This document shows, piece after piece, positions 26,096-33,785 of a DNA stretch of 33,866 bases (the stretch's first letter is position 1; each line of letters opens with the position of its first letter). A program made the translations under genes and the position numbers. A model generated the notes under the pieces. The model saw only the letters and a list, made by a program, of their open reading frames with translations. It made no database searches and had not been told where the DNA came from. This stretch comes from Bacteroidota bacterium (lineage in GTDB: Bacteria; Bacteroidota; Ignavibacteria; Kapaibacteriales; UBA2268): positions 1 through 33,866 of the forward strand of contig JAJRTW010000227.1 of NCBI GenBank assembly GCA_024278075.1. Direction: 5' to 3'.

Positions 26096-26266
26096 TTTTT
26101 TGTCCCAATCAAATTTGGTAATATATTTAGTCACTAATGTTTCGCAAAATGATATTTACTAGCCCCCGCCTTTAGGCCAGGTGATTTACTTATCTTCTAA
26201 TCTTCCTTCCCAAATCTGAATTCGGGTTGGAGGAGGAATTGCTTGAAGAGCCAGCCTATGGAAACT

Positions 26267-26446
26267 CTATAAATCAGTAATGATTCTTCCTATCTTTTCC
26301 AAATTAACATATTGAATTTTCTTACTGGTTTGAATTTTGATCCAGGATTCTCCGATGTCAAGGACTCTGCCTTTAAGCCTGTCTGAAAAGCCAGTTGCAG
26401 TACCCAGTTGAATTGTTACTTCCTTGCCTTTTAATTCTTCTAACAT
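26267..26446 (-). CDS. Small Sm-like/SH3-like beta-barrel protein (hypothetical)
   Basis: The protein has 59 residues from the ATG at 26446, which has GGAGA six bases upstream; the frame is open ten codons further but that start lacks a ribosome binding site. The pattern LKGKEVTIQLG, RLKGRVLDIGESWIKIQT, and IQYVNLEKIGRIITDL alternates strands as in small Sm-like barrels, where a hydrophilic loop separates beta strands. Proteins of this size and pattern are widespread and uncharacterised. It lies between the acyl-CoA synthetase and the ketopantoate-reductase-like gene on the same strand, about 124 bp from the former. Confidence 0.65.
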   Translation of the reverse strand: MLEELKGKEVTIQLGTATGFSDRLKGRVLDIGESWIKIQTSKKIQYVNLEKIGRIITDL

Positions 26447-26570
26447 ATTGATTCTCCATAAGTTTTCATTTCGCATACCGGGTTTGATTGCCCGTTGCCT
26501 GCGGTGTGATATTTTATATATTTAAGCAATAAGAGAAAACGAATTTACGTAATAAAATGTAAACCATTGA

Positions 26571-28649
26571 CTAAATTTTAATCCTTGCATCAACAACGAA
26601 AACTTCATTTTCGAAGGCCATTATCGGGTTCAAGTCCATTTCGCCGATTTCCGGCAGATCCGTTACTAATTGCGATACCCTCTGCAATATCTCCGTCAGC
26701 TTTGCTTTATCGGCTCCCTTCTCGCCCCGAAAGCCCTCAATGAGCGGATATGTCTTGATTGATTCGATCATGTGATTGGCCTCGAATTCAGTAATAGGAG
26801 TAATATCGAAAGCCACATCTTTGAGAAGTTCGACGAAAATACCGCCCAGGCCAAACATGATGAGATGCCCAAGCCCGGGTTCCTTATTCGCACCTATGAT
26901 TATCTCCTTGCCACCTGGCATGAACTTCTGCACGAAATACCTTAGCCCGCTCTTGCCGAATTTCTCATCCATTTCAATAGCCGCAGCAAGAACTTCACCG
27001 CTGTCTTTTAGGTTAACTTTCACACCACCCACATCGCTTTTATGAATTATCTGCTCCGAATCGGCTTTAAGCACCACCGGGTATCCAATTGTCATGGCCG
27101 CACTTGCAGCTTCTTCCGGCGAGCCGGCTATTTCCCATTCGGCAACGGGGATTCCATAGCAGGCCAAGATTTCATATACTTCATCGGCAAGCAGGATTTC
27201 CCTTTTTTGTTTTATTGCACTGTTGATTACTCCCTTAGCTTTGCTTTTATCCACATCATCAAAAGTGATTACCGAGCCAATTTCACGAGACCGGAGTTCA
27301 TTATATCTCGTCATGGCAATCAAGGCTTTCGCTGCCATTTCGGGGAAATCATAGCAAGGCACATTGCCATCTTTCATAATAGCCGTAGTGCCGGTCCATT
27401 GCGGTTTATCGGTCATATAATTGCAAACCAACGTTTTTTGCCTCATCTTGCTTACCTCGGCCATCTCTTTGGCCACCGCCTCGCAATCAACAAATGGCGG
27501 AGTGACGAAATTAATATAGATGCTGTCAATTTGATCTTCATTCAGCAGGGCGTCCAGGGCCGAGCGGTAGTGCCGGGCATTGGCTGTGGCAAGTACGTCG
27601 ATAGGGTTGCTGATTGTTGCTTCGGGATAAAGCCTGTCGGCCAGGTATTCTTTGGCTTTATCGGTCAGCGGCGGAATCTTCAGGCCTCCGTCGATAAGTT
27701 CGTCGGTGGCAATAATTGCGGGGCCTCCGGTGTCGGTAATCATGCCAACACGATTTCCCGATGGTACAGGCTGATTGGCAAAAGCGACGGCTGATTGGCA
27801 CATTTCAGCTTCGTCGCGGAAGGTAAGGATTCCTGTTTTATAGAATATTAATTCTGTTGATATACCGGCACCGGCCAGGCCTCCGGTATGGGAAGTAGCG
27901 GCTTTGGCGCCCTCTTCTGTCCGGCCTGCCCTCATTGCAAGGATCGGCTTTTTGGCGGCTACTTCTTTGGCTGCCTCCATGAATTCATGCGGGTCGGCAA
28001 AGCCCTCCACGTAGAGGATTATTACTTTTGTCTTTTCGTCTTCGCCATAGTATTTAATAATTTCCGGTATTGAAATATCGGCTGCATTGCCGTTCGAGGC
28101 ATAGTGCCTCATGCCCACGCCGAGGTCGTGGATATTCTGCATTATCACGGCTCCGACGCCGCCGCTTTGGGCCACAATTGATATATGCCCCGGATCGGGG
28201 TAGGTGAATGTGAAGTCGCAGTAGGCCCTTACATCTGGGTCGGAGTTAATTATCCCCTGGCAATTCGGGCCGAATATTCTCATGCCATAGCTGTGGGCTA
28301 TCCTTACAACTTCCTTCTCTATAGCCTCGCCTTCGGGGCCAACTTCCTTATAGCCGGCACTGTTGATAATTATGAACTTAACGCCTTTTTTGCCGCATTC
28401 ATCCACGGCCTGCGGTGAAAATTTAGCAGGGATACTGATATGGGCCAAGTCAATATCACCCGGGACATCAGTGATTGACGGATACGCTTTCACGCCCCGC
28501 ACTTCCGGTGCCTTTGGGTTAATTGGATAGATCGGGCCTTTGAAATTATATTTTAGCAGATTCTTGGTAATTACATTGCCAATCGAAAGTTCTTTGGCAG
28601 AGGCTCCGATTATGGCAACTGATTTCGGATTGAACAACGTATGCAGCAT
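26571..28649 (-). CDS. ADP-forming acyl-CoA synthetase (fused alpha/beta subunits)
   Basis: The protein has 692 residues. It has the layout of NDP-forming acetyl/acyl-CoA synthetases: an N-terminal CoA-binding Rossmann domain (PKSVAIIGAS, about 1-135), a succinyl-CoA-ligase-like domain with GPNCQGIIN, IVAQSGGVG and the phosphohistidine-type loop ATSHTGGLAG (near residue 253), a second ligase domain (about 290-450), and a C-terminal ATP-grasp domain (about 470-692) with GYPVVLKADSEQIIHKSDVGGV and MFGLGGIFVELLKDVAF. These enzymes form ATP from an acyl-CoA, ADP and phosphate, or run backward to activate an acid. The acyl group cannot be predicted. AGGAG lies nine bases before the start. Its upstream region holds a large repeat array. 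The dehydratase/reductase-type genes further upstream could supply or use its CoA ester. Confidence 0.9.
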   Translation of the reverse strand: MLHTLFNPKSVAIIGASAKELSIGNVITKNLLKYNFKGPIYPINPKAPEVRGVKAYPSITDVPGDIDLAHISIPAKFSPQAVDECGKKGVKFIIINSAGYKEVGPEGEAIEKEVVRIAHSYGMRIFGPNCQGIINSDPDVRAYCDFTFTYPDPGHISIVAQSGGVGAVIMQNIHDLGVGMRHYASNGNAADISIPEIIKYYGEDEKTKVIILYVEGFADPHEFMEAAKEVAAKKPILAMRAGRTEEGAKAATSHTGGLAGAGISTELIFYKTGILTFRDEAEMCQSAVAFANQPVPSGNRVGMITDTGGPAIIATDELIDGGLKIPPLTDKAKEYLADRLYPEATISNPIDVLATANARHYRSALDALLNEDQIDSIYINFVTPPFVDCEAVAKEMAEVSKMRQKTLVCNYMTDKPQWTGTTAIMKDGNVPCYDFPEMAAKALIAMTRYNELRSREIGSVITFDDVDKSKAKGVINSAIKQKREILLADEVYEILACYGIPVAEWEIAGSPEEAASAAMTIGYPVVLKADSEQIIHKSDVGGVKVNLKDSGEVLAAAIEMDEKFGKSGLRYFVQKFMPGGKEIIIGANKEPGLGHLIMFGLGGIFVELLKDVAFDITPITEFEANHMIESIKTYPLIEGFRGEKGADKAKLTEILQRVSQLVTDLPEIGEMDLNPIMAFENEVFVVDARIKI

Positions 28650-28705
28650 TTACAAATTCTCCTGTTTTTGTTGATTTTAAGTTAATTTTATGGCTGACCT
28701 GGTTA

Positions 28706-28780
28706 CGTAGGGGCAGGTTCAAAACCTGCCCTTAAGTCCCTATATGTCATTTCCCGGGACGGTTTTGAACCGTCCCCTAC
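28706..28780. repeat. Pair of facing palindromic repeats with compensatory differences
   Basis: Two 21-base hairpins lie 24 bp apart in opposite orientation. Hairpin 1 (28711-28731) is GGGCAGGTT-CAA-AACCTGCCC and hairpin 2 (28756-28776) is GGGACGGTT-TTG-AACCGTCCC, each with GTAG (or its complement CTAC) outside. CA/TG in one is AC/GT in the other, so both arms changed together and pairing is kept. The first type recurs at 33801 and 33843. Confidence 0.85.
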
Positions 28781-28815
28781 TTATTGTCATGACGTAATGA
28801 CAGTCAAAATCCTGG

Positions 28816-29240
28816 TAGCTGAGAGCTTACATTCGTAATTGTAAAGGTCATCCCCCTTCTAAGGGGGAAATCCAATTCGCTGATACCTGATACCTGATAG
28901 CTGACAGCTTAATTCGTAATTCGTAATTGTAATTGTAAAGGTCATCCCCCTTAATCCCCCTTCTAAGGGGGAAATCCAATTCGCTGATACCTGATAGCTG
29001 ACAGCTTAATTTGTAATTCGTAATTGTAATTGTAATTGTAATTGTAAAGGTCATCCCCCTTAATCCCCCTTCTAAGGGGGAAATCCAATTCGCTGATACC
29101 TGATAGCTGACACCTGACAGCGTAATTCATAATTCGTAATTGTAAAGGTTATCCCCCTTAATCCCCCTTCTAAGGGGGAAATCCAATTCGCTGACACCTG
29201 ATAGCTGACAGCTTAATTCGTAATTCGTAATTCGTAATTG
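28816..29240. repeat. Tandem array of ~100-bp units with nested short repeats
   Basis: Four copies of a unit with CCCCCTT...AAGGGGGAAATCCAATT then CGCTGATACCTGATAGCTGACAG and then variable runs of TAATTCG/TAATTG. The AAGGGGG anchors begin at 28861, 28965, 29074 and 29172, so spacing is 104, 109 and 98 bp; a partial unit precedes the first. Units differ mainly in the number of TAATTG-type and CTGATACCTGATAGCTGACA-type subrepeats. Each can fold into a C5/G5 hairpin. The array fills the gap between the iron-sulfur enzyme gene and the acyl-CoA synthetase gene. It is not a CRISPR: the units are long, and there are no unique spacers. Confidence 0.9.
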
Positions 29241-29241
29241 A

Positions 29242-30486
29242 TTACCTATTCTCTTCAATCTGTTCTATAAAGGCTTCTATATTGGTTTTATTCTGTTCAT
29301 CGGAAATCATCCTAAGGTCATTCAGGTCGCCATTGATAGTAATGCTTGGCACACCGGTTTCAGTTTCTATCCGGCGCGGCATCCCATATCTGCAATTGGA
29401 ATTATTCGGACAGGTTTTAGCGTCGTGATAAATTATCCCGTCGATGGAAAACGCCTTAATCATTTTCTTAATATACTCTTCCTTAGCCGCATCGGAACGG
29501 ACAATGAATAATTCGGTATAAGCCTTCGCCATGCTGGTGAACGGATCGCTTTCGTCGAAATCCGAAAATATCCAGCTGTTGCAATACGTCGAAGCCAACA
29601 CGCAGGCATTCAGCCCGGCAAACAAATCCGAATGCTGCCGAAGCCGGCCCCATATCGGCATGCCCTCCCAGTATATCCGATACTTTTCGTCCTCTATCGC
29701 ACCGACCTTATTTGCCACCCTCTCCTTCAATTCGGTAAGCAATACCTCATAATAATCCACCGCATGCTGAGTGCCTCTAAGCACAACCGCCGGCCCCATG
29801 TGAATAGTGCCGTCGAAGAAAGAAATTGGCGATGGCTTTGTAGCTGCTAGGCTCAGAACTTCTTTCCAAAGCTCAGTGCATTCCTTTGATAATGCCATTA
29901 CCGCCTTCAGCTTATTCGGATCGAACTTATTGCCCGATATTTCCTCTAACTCGACCGCCATGCCCTCAATCTGCTTTGCCACCGATTCGATTATAACGTC
30001 ATTTACCTCCGTTGGAGTCCGCGGCGTGTTAACCCCAATCAACGGAACTTTAAACTCATAGGCATACCATGCCATCCAGTCCTGCACATCGCGGCATTGA
30101 TTCGTATTAAACACCAGTACATCCGGCTTCGGAACGCTTTTGATGCCATATGCCTTCGTCAGAGGGGTATTATTGGTCAGATAAGAGCCAATGTCGGACG
30201 TTAAATACGAACAAATGTCCGGCGAATAGCCAATGGCATTCGCATAGGGAATCAAATCGGTTGCTATCCTCGTTGCACCGAGCATCGCACCGTGATTCTC
30301 CGGATAATAGACCAGAAAACCGAATGAATGAAGCAGCTCCGCCGGCCCTACGCTCGTACACCAGGCTATTTTCCTGTCCCTGGATTTCGAGGCATCGTCG
30401 AGTTCATGGAAATACTCAGCCATGTATTTATTCATCAGGCCGGTGGCCTCTATTTTCTTTCTGATTGGCTTTATTTCTTGTGTCAT
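29242..30486 (-). CDS. Benzoyl-CoA reductase / 2-hydroxyacyl-CoA dehydratase family iron-sulfur protein
   Basis: The protein has 414 residues and belongs to the BcrB/HgdB family, whose members bind an iron-sulfur cluster and receive low-potential electrons from an ATP-hydrolysing activator. Typical blocks are WCTSVGPAELLHSFGF (Cys43), YPENHGAMLGATR, YSPDICSYLTSDIG (Cys92), NTNQCRDVQDW (Cys131), IYWEGMPIWGRLR, STYCNSWIF (Cys302) and IIYHDAKTCPNNSNCRYGMPRR (Cys359, Cys365). A strong GAGGAAG precedes the start. The activator gene is 264 bp upstream on the same strand, but no second catalytic subunit (BcrC/HgdA type) is in the window. It may pair with one elsewhere, or act as a homodimer like the double-cubane cluster proteins and E. 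coli YjiM. The substrate is unknown. Confidence 0.85.
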   Translation of the reverse strand: MTQEIKPIRKKIEATGLMNKYMAEYFHELDDASKSRDRKIAWCTSVGPAELLHSFGFLVYYPENHGAMLGATRIATDLIPYANAIGYSPDICSYLTSDIGSYLTNNTPLTKAYGIKSVPKPDVLVFNTNQCRDVQDWMAWYAYEFKVPLIGVNTPRTPTEVNDVIIESVAKQIEGMAVELEEISGNKFDPNKLKAVMALSKECTELWKEVLSLAATKPSPISFFDGTIHMGPAVVLRGTQHAVDYYEVLLTELKERVANKVGAIEDEKYRIYWEGMPIWGRLRQHSDLFAGLNACVLASTYCNSWIFSDFDESDPFTSMAKAYTELFIVRSDAAKEEYIKKMIKAFSIDGIIYHDAKTCPNNSNCRYGMPRRIETETGVPSITINGDLNDLRMISDEQNKTNIEAFIEQIEENR

Positions 30487-30750
30487 TTAGTTCTTCCTCA
30501 TAAAAATGTAATGATTGCCTGTGTTAATCTTTTGTTTTTAATCTTTTGTTATTATTAATTGTTAGTTTTATTGTCATCCCCCTTTATCCCCCTTCAAAGG
30601 GGGAAAATGACATATTCTCCATTCACTTACTTTATTACTCATAAATGAGCCTTCATTACTCATAAATGAGCCTTTCCCGTTCGTAATATTACCTTGACAA
30701 GAAATCATCTTCCCATTCCCCTTAGTCAAGATTCGCAAAAGGATTATTAA
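30487..30750. promoter_or_regulatory. Spacer between activator and iron-sulfur enzyme genes, with tandem palindromes
   Basis: The 264-bp gap holds the element at 30572-30612 and two copies of a 19-base sequence, ATTACTCATAAATGAGCCT, at 30634-30652 and 30655-30673. Each contains the palindrome CTCAT-AA-ATGAG, and the copies are 21 bp apart, about two helical turns. Such spacing suits a pair of dimeric-regulator operators for the downstream gene, but nothing identifies the regulator. Confidence 0.45.
30572..30612. repeat. Hairpin element with TGTCAT / ATGACA ends
   Basis: TGTCAT and ATGACA enclose CCCCCTTTATCCCCCTT and AAGGGGGAAA, a single copy of the hairpin core repeated in the array at 28816-29240. 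It lies upstream of the iron-sulfur enzyme gene. Confidence 0.65.
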
Positions 30751-31548
30751 TCATTGCTGTCTGCTCTCCAATGCAAAAAGGGCAGCGCCCAACGCCCCGG
30801 TCAGTTGTGGCAATTTCGGCACCAATATCTCACTTTGGATAAGTTCTTCCGTCATTTTCACAAGATACGGATTATATGCAACAACGCCGCCAGTCATCAG
30901 CACTTTATCAGTCAATGAATCCATTTCGAGCACCCTTTTGATTACCGAATAGAAGATGCCTTTCATCAAATCGGCCAATGGTTTGCCATTCCGAATGTTT
31001 TCAAGGACTTCGGTTGCAGAGAAAACCGTGCAGTAGCTGCCGAGTTTTATGATACCCTCCGCATCGGCTGCAAGGCCGTTCATATCTTCGAGCCCGACAT
31101 CAAGCCGCAGGCACATCTCTTCCAAGAACGCCCCCGTGCCGGCAGCACATTTCCTGTTCATCTTGAAATTCGTACGTTTGCCATTCTCATCTACCTTTAT
31201 AATCTTATTATCCTGCCCTCCGATGTCGATAATCGTCATTGCGATGGGGAAATAATGATAGCAGCCCTTTGCATGGCAGCCAATTTCGGTACGGCTGCCG
31301 GCTGCGAATGTAACATTCTTTCTTCCGTAGCCGGTTGAGTAGGCAATCCGAATCTCGCTTTTGTCTGCATGTGCCATGGATAGGGCTTCTGCAAGGCAAA
31401 GGTTGGAGCTGAGGGTGAAATTCGTTCCTGATTTCCGCACATTCCAGCCGAGGATGTTCTTATCGCTATCTATAATAGCCGCTTTGGTTCTTGAGGCCCC
31501 CACATCTACGCCTGCAAATATAATTCTTTCGGCCAACTTATTCCTCAT
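30751..31548 (-). CDS. ATP-dependent activator of 2-hydroxyacyl-CoA dehydratase / BCR-type enzyme (BadF/HgdC family)
   Basis: This 265-residue ASKHA-fold ATPase uses ATP hydrolysis to push an electron from its bridging [4Fe-4S] cluster onto the partner enzyme. The phosphate-1 loop is GVDVGASRTKAAI (13-25), phosphate-2 is IDIGGQDNK (107-115), and the adenosine-side motif is VLMTGGVVAYNPYLV. The cluster ligands are Cys134 (NRKCAAGTGAFLEEM) and Cys173 (GSYCTVFSATEVL), 39 residues apart as in HgdC-type activators. The length is normal for the single-subunit activator (homodimer). It precedes the partner gene on the same strand. The family match is secure; which exact dehydratase or reductase it serves is inferred from position. 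Confidence 0.92.
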   Translation of the reverse strand: MRNKLAERIIFAGVDVGASRTKAAIIDSDKNILGWNVRKSGTNFTLSSNLCLAEALSMAHADKSEIRIAYSTGYGRKNVTFAAGSRTEIGCHAKGCYHYFPIAMTIIDIGGQDNKIIKVDENGKRTNFKMNRKCAAGTGAFLEEMCLRLDVGLEDMNGLAADAEGIIKLGSYCTVFSATEVLENIRNGKPLADLMKGIFYSVIKRVLEMDSLTDKVLMTGGVVAYNPYLVKMTEELIQSEILVPKLPQLTGALGAALFALESRQQ

Positions 31549-31847
31549 TTATTCTAATTTAAACTATCTTGGAGCTTTCTGTGCTTTCCGATAAGCAGGA
31601 ATTGCATTCTTTCTTGGTTACGAAGCTCGGGACGGAATATTTTTTGCGAAGCATCAAGTATAAATTCATTTTAATTCCCGTTTACAACTTCAAAATCTAT
31701 TTAGTTTGCTCTTCCGTTGAATCTTTTAGAAGGCAAAGCAATGCAATAATTCAGCCGGGGCTGGTTACAAAAGCGAACTGCGTACTGGTAAATGGAATAT
31801 AACGTTTACTGGGATGCCACCTCGCCTAAGGAAATAAGGTTTGTGAT
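31549..31847. other. Intergenic region, probable degenerate repeat
   Basis: No supported gene. The stretch containing TTTCTTGGTTACGAAGCTC near 31609 and GGGGCTGGTTACAAAAGCG near 31757 looks like a decayed dispersed repeat with related ends (GGTTAC...). The open frame across it on the plus strand has no start signal or family resemblance. The activator promoter should be at its left end. Confidence 0.35.
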
Positions 31848-33611
31848 CTATTTTGCAACTACCATTGTTTGGGTAAGTACCGCAGTAGGAGTTTCCAGTA
31901 CATAAAAATATATGCCATTGGCCAAATCCGTTAGGTTGATACTAAAAGCATACTCACCGGGCTGATCAAAGCCTGATAATATGTCAATTATTCTTTCGCC
32001 AAGCGAGTTCATCAAATATAAATTAGATGGAGCCTCTTCAATAATTCCAAATTCAATATTCGAAATGTCCGCAGCGGGATTGGGATAGCCTGAATTAAGA
32101 AACAATCTGCCGTTATCGGAAAACAGCCGGATGCCAGCACTCTTGCATATATCCACAAGGCAGAACCTGCCCGTTTCCGTAGCAATCGTAGTGCCAGGGC
32201 AATCCCAATCAAATTCATCAATAACTATATCGGTGCATTCGGCATTGCCAAATGTTGTAATAAACTTCAGTTCCGTCAGTAAATTATCCAGAGAATTGCC
32301 CTCAATATCTATTGTTAGGAAATCACCATTGATAACGCCATCGTATGTTAGGCCCGTTGGAGTTAATAAAGATTTATTAAACGTAATTTTAGCCTTATAA
32401 CCACCCAATTCGCAATCTCCGGGATTAATTTGCGAAATAATTTCGATCGGCACTCGTATAGTGTCGCCGGTTTCTCCGGCGGAATTCGAAATACTTAGCA
32501 TCGTTTCGGCTTCATAGTAATCAATTCGGATTTCACTATAGCCGGGGCATTCGATATTGTTATAAATAGAAACGGAATATTTCCCCGAATCACTAACTAC
32601 TATCGTTCGACTTGTTGAGCCGTCCGACCAAAGGTATTCATATCCGTGAGGTGCTGTTAGCGTAATATCTTCACAAGGGCAAACCGTTGTTCCCCGGTCG
32701 CTGACAATCTCAAATTCGGGCACATCAATCGTGGTAATATTCAAAGTATCATATATTTCGCACCCGTATCCATCGGCCACTTTCACGGTATAAGTTATAT
32801 CCGAAGTAACGGTAGCAACCGGAGCGGGTGAATAGTAATCGCTTAGCCCCGTTTTGGGGAACCATTCGTAACTATACGGCAGCACACCATTAATAGCACC
32901 AATGCTAAGAATAGTATCGGTATTGAAACAGACAGTCATATCCGGCAACGGTGTTAAGCCTAAGCTGCATTCGCCATATAATGCAAAATCATCGAGGGCG
33001 AAATCATTACCAAAGGCCTCGGTCTCATAATCAACAATTGTAATTTTAAGAGAACTATTTTCTCCCGAATCCCATACGAAAGTAAATTCATCCCATTCGC
33101 AAACTCTTTTGTCCAGTACAATTGTATCGGATATTTCCTTGTTATTAAATAGGACAGCCAGCATAGCCGGATTATCAATGAATGTTTTAACGAACCAGAA
33201 AGAGAAAGAATAAAGAGTATTTGGCCTGATATTGCGAATTGTTTGCGACCAAATATAAAATTCATAAATGTCAGAGGAATCATTTGGATTAATAATCATT
33301 TGCAGCCCGGAACCGGTTGTATGGTCTGCGCAGCTGGGTTGAACATTATGCACTTCATTCGGAGTAGTGCTAATTGAATACCGCCCAATACTATAGAGTT
33401 CATTTTGCTGGCCAATAATATCTGGAACGTATATTAGGCCGGAAGTAAAATCGACATTGCCTTGTTCGAAATCGCCATTGTCAATCAAATTAAGCAGGCC
33501 GAATTTATCCTGGCAATTAAGTTCAACGGGGGAAAAAGCGGAATTTGCTAAAATGATTATTACAATTATTTCCGCAAGTCTATGAAAATGATAGATTCGT
33601 TTCGATAGCAT
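31848..33611 (-). CDS. T9SS-secreted multidomain protein
   Basis: From the ATG at 33611 (AGGTG nine bases upstream; a GTG at 33623 is also in frame) the protein has 587 residues. It has a signal peptide (hydrophobic LAEIIVIIILANSAF, cleavage before the mature NCQDKFG). Residues about 35-210 form a carbohydrate-binding-like jelly roll (NLIDNGDFEQGNVDF... near the start, LDDFALYGEC at the end). PKD/Ig-like repeats follow (about 215-370, with YSYEWFPKTGLSDYYSPAP and YLWSDGSTSRTIVVSDSGKYSV). A cohesin-like domain (about 370-490) then leads into the T9SS sorting domain (GYPNPAADISNIEFGI...GIYFYVLETPTAVLTQTMVVAK). It is probably surface-attached, possibly binding a glycan. The cohesin-like plus sorting-domain tail resembles that of the 1448-residue cargo at 6334-10680. 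Confidence 0.85.
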   Translation of the reverse strand: MLSKRIYHFHRLAEIIVIIILANSAFSPVELNCQDKFGLLNLIDNGDFEQGNVDFTSGLIYVPDIIGQQNELYSIGRYSISTTPNEVHNVQPSCADHTTGSGLQMIINPNDSSDIYEFYIWSQTIRNIRPNTLYSFSFWFVKTFIDNPAMLAVLFNNKEISDTIVLDKRVCEWDEFTFVWDSGENSSLKITIVDYETEAFGNDFALDDFALYGECSLGLTPLPDMTVCFNTDTILSIGAINGVLPYSYEWFPKTGLSDYYSPAPVATVTSDITYTVKVADGYGCEIYDTLNITTIDVPEFEIVSDRGTTVCPCEDITLTAPHGYEYLWSDGSTSRTIVVSDSGKYSVSIYNNIECPGYSEIRIDYYEAETMLSISNSAGETGDTIRVPIEIISQINPGDCELGGYKAKITFNKSLLTPTGLTYDGVINGDFLTIDIEGNSLDNLLTELKFITTFGNAECTDIVIDEFDWDCPGTTIATETGRFCLVDICKSAGIRLFSDNGRLFLNSGYPNPAADISNIEFGIIEEAPSNLYLMNSLGERIIDILSGFDQPGEYAFSINLTDLANGIYFYVLETPTAVLTQTMVVAK

Positions 33612-33697
33612 ATTAAATATCACCTGTTTTTATTTTAACTAAACACAGTTTACTAAATTACACCGTAATATACAAAAAGTTATATATGTTTTCATAT

Positions 33698-33719
33698 CAC
33701 AAGTGTCCGGTTAAAAATG
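33698..33719. repeat. 22-bp dispersed repeat, right copy
   Basis: The sequence from CACAAGTGTCC to GGTTAAAAATG is the exact reverse complement of 243-264. It lies upstream of the second T9SS cargo gene. Confidence 0.6.
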
Positions 33720-33785
33720 AGAGCAGTTCCTAATTTATACTCGAAAACAACGTTATGTTATCCGATATGTTGCCAACGACAAATA

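Noticed and set aside
28848-29054. Frame of 68 codons rich in Thr-Ile repeats
   Set aside because: It is simply the tandem array read as protein.
28816-29240. Possible CRISPR array
   Set aside because: The units are about 100 bp and nearly identical throughout, with no short repeat alternating with unique spacers and no cas genes nearby.
31569-31802. 77-codon plus-strand frame between the activator and the second T9SS cargo
   Set aside because: It covers what looks like a degenerate intergenic repeat and has no start signal.
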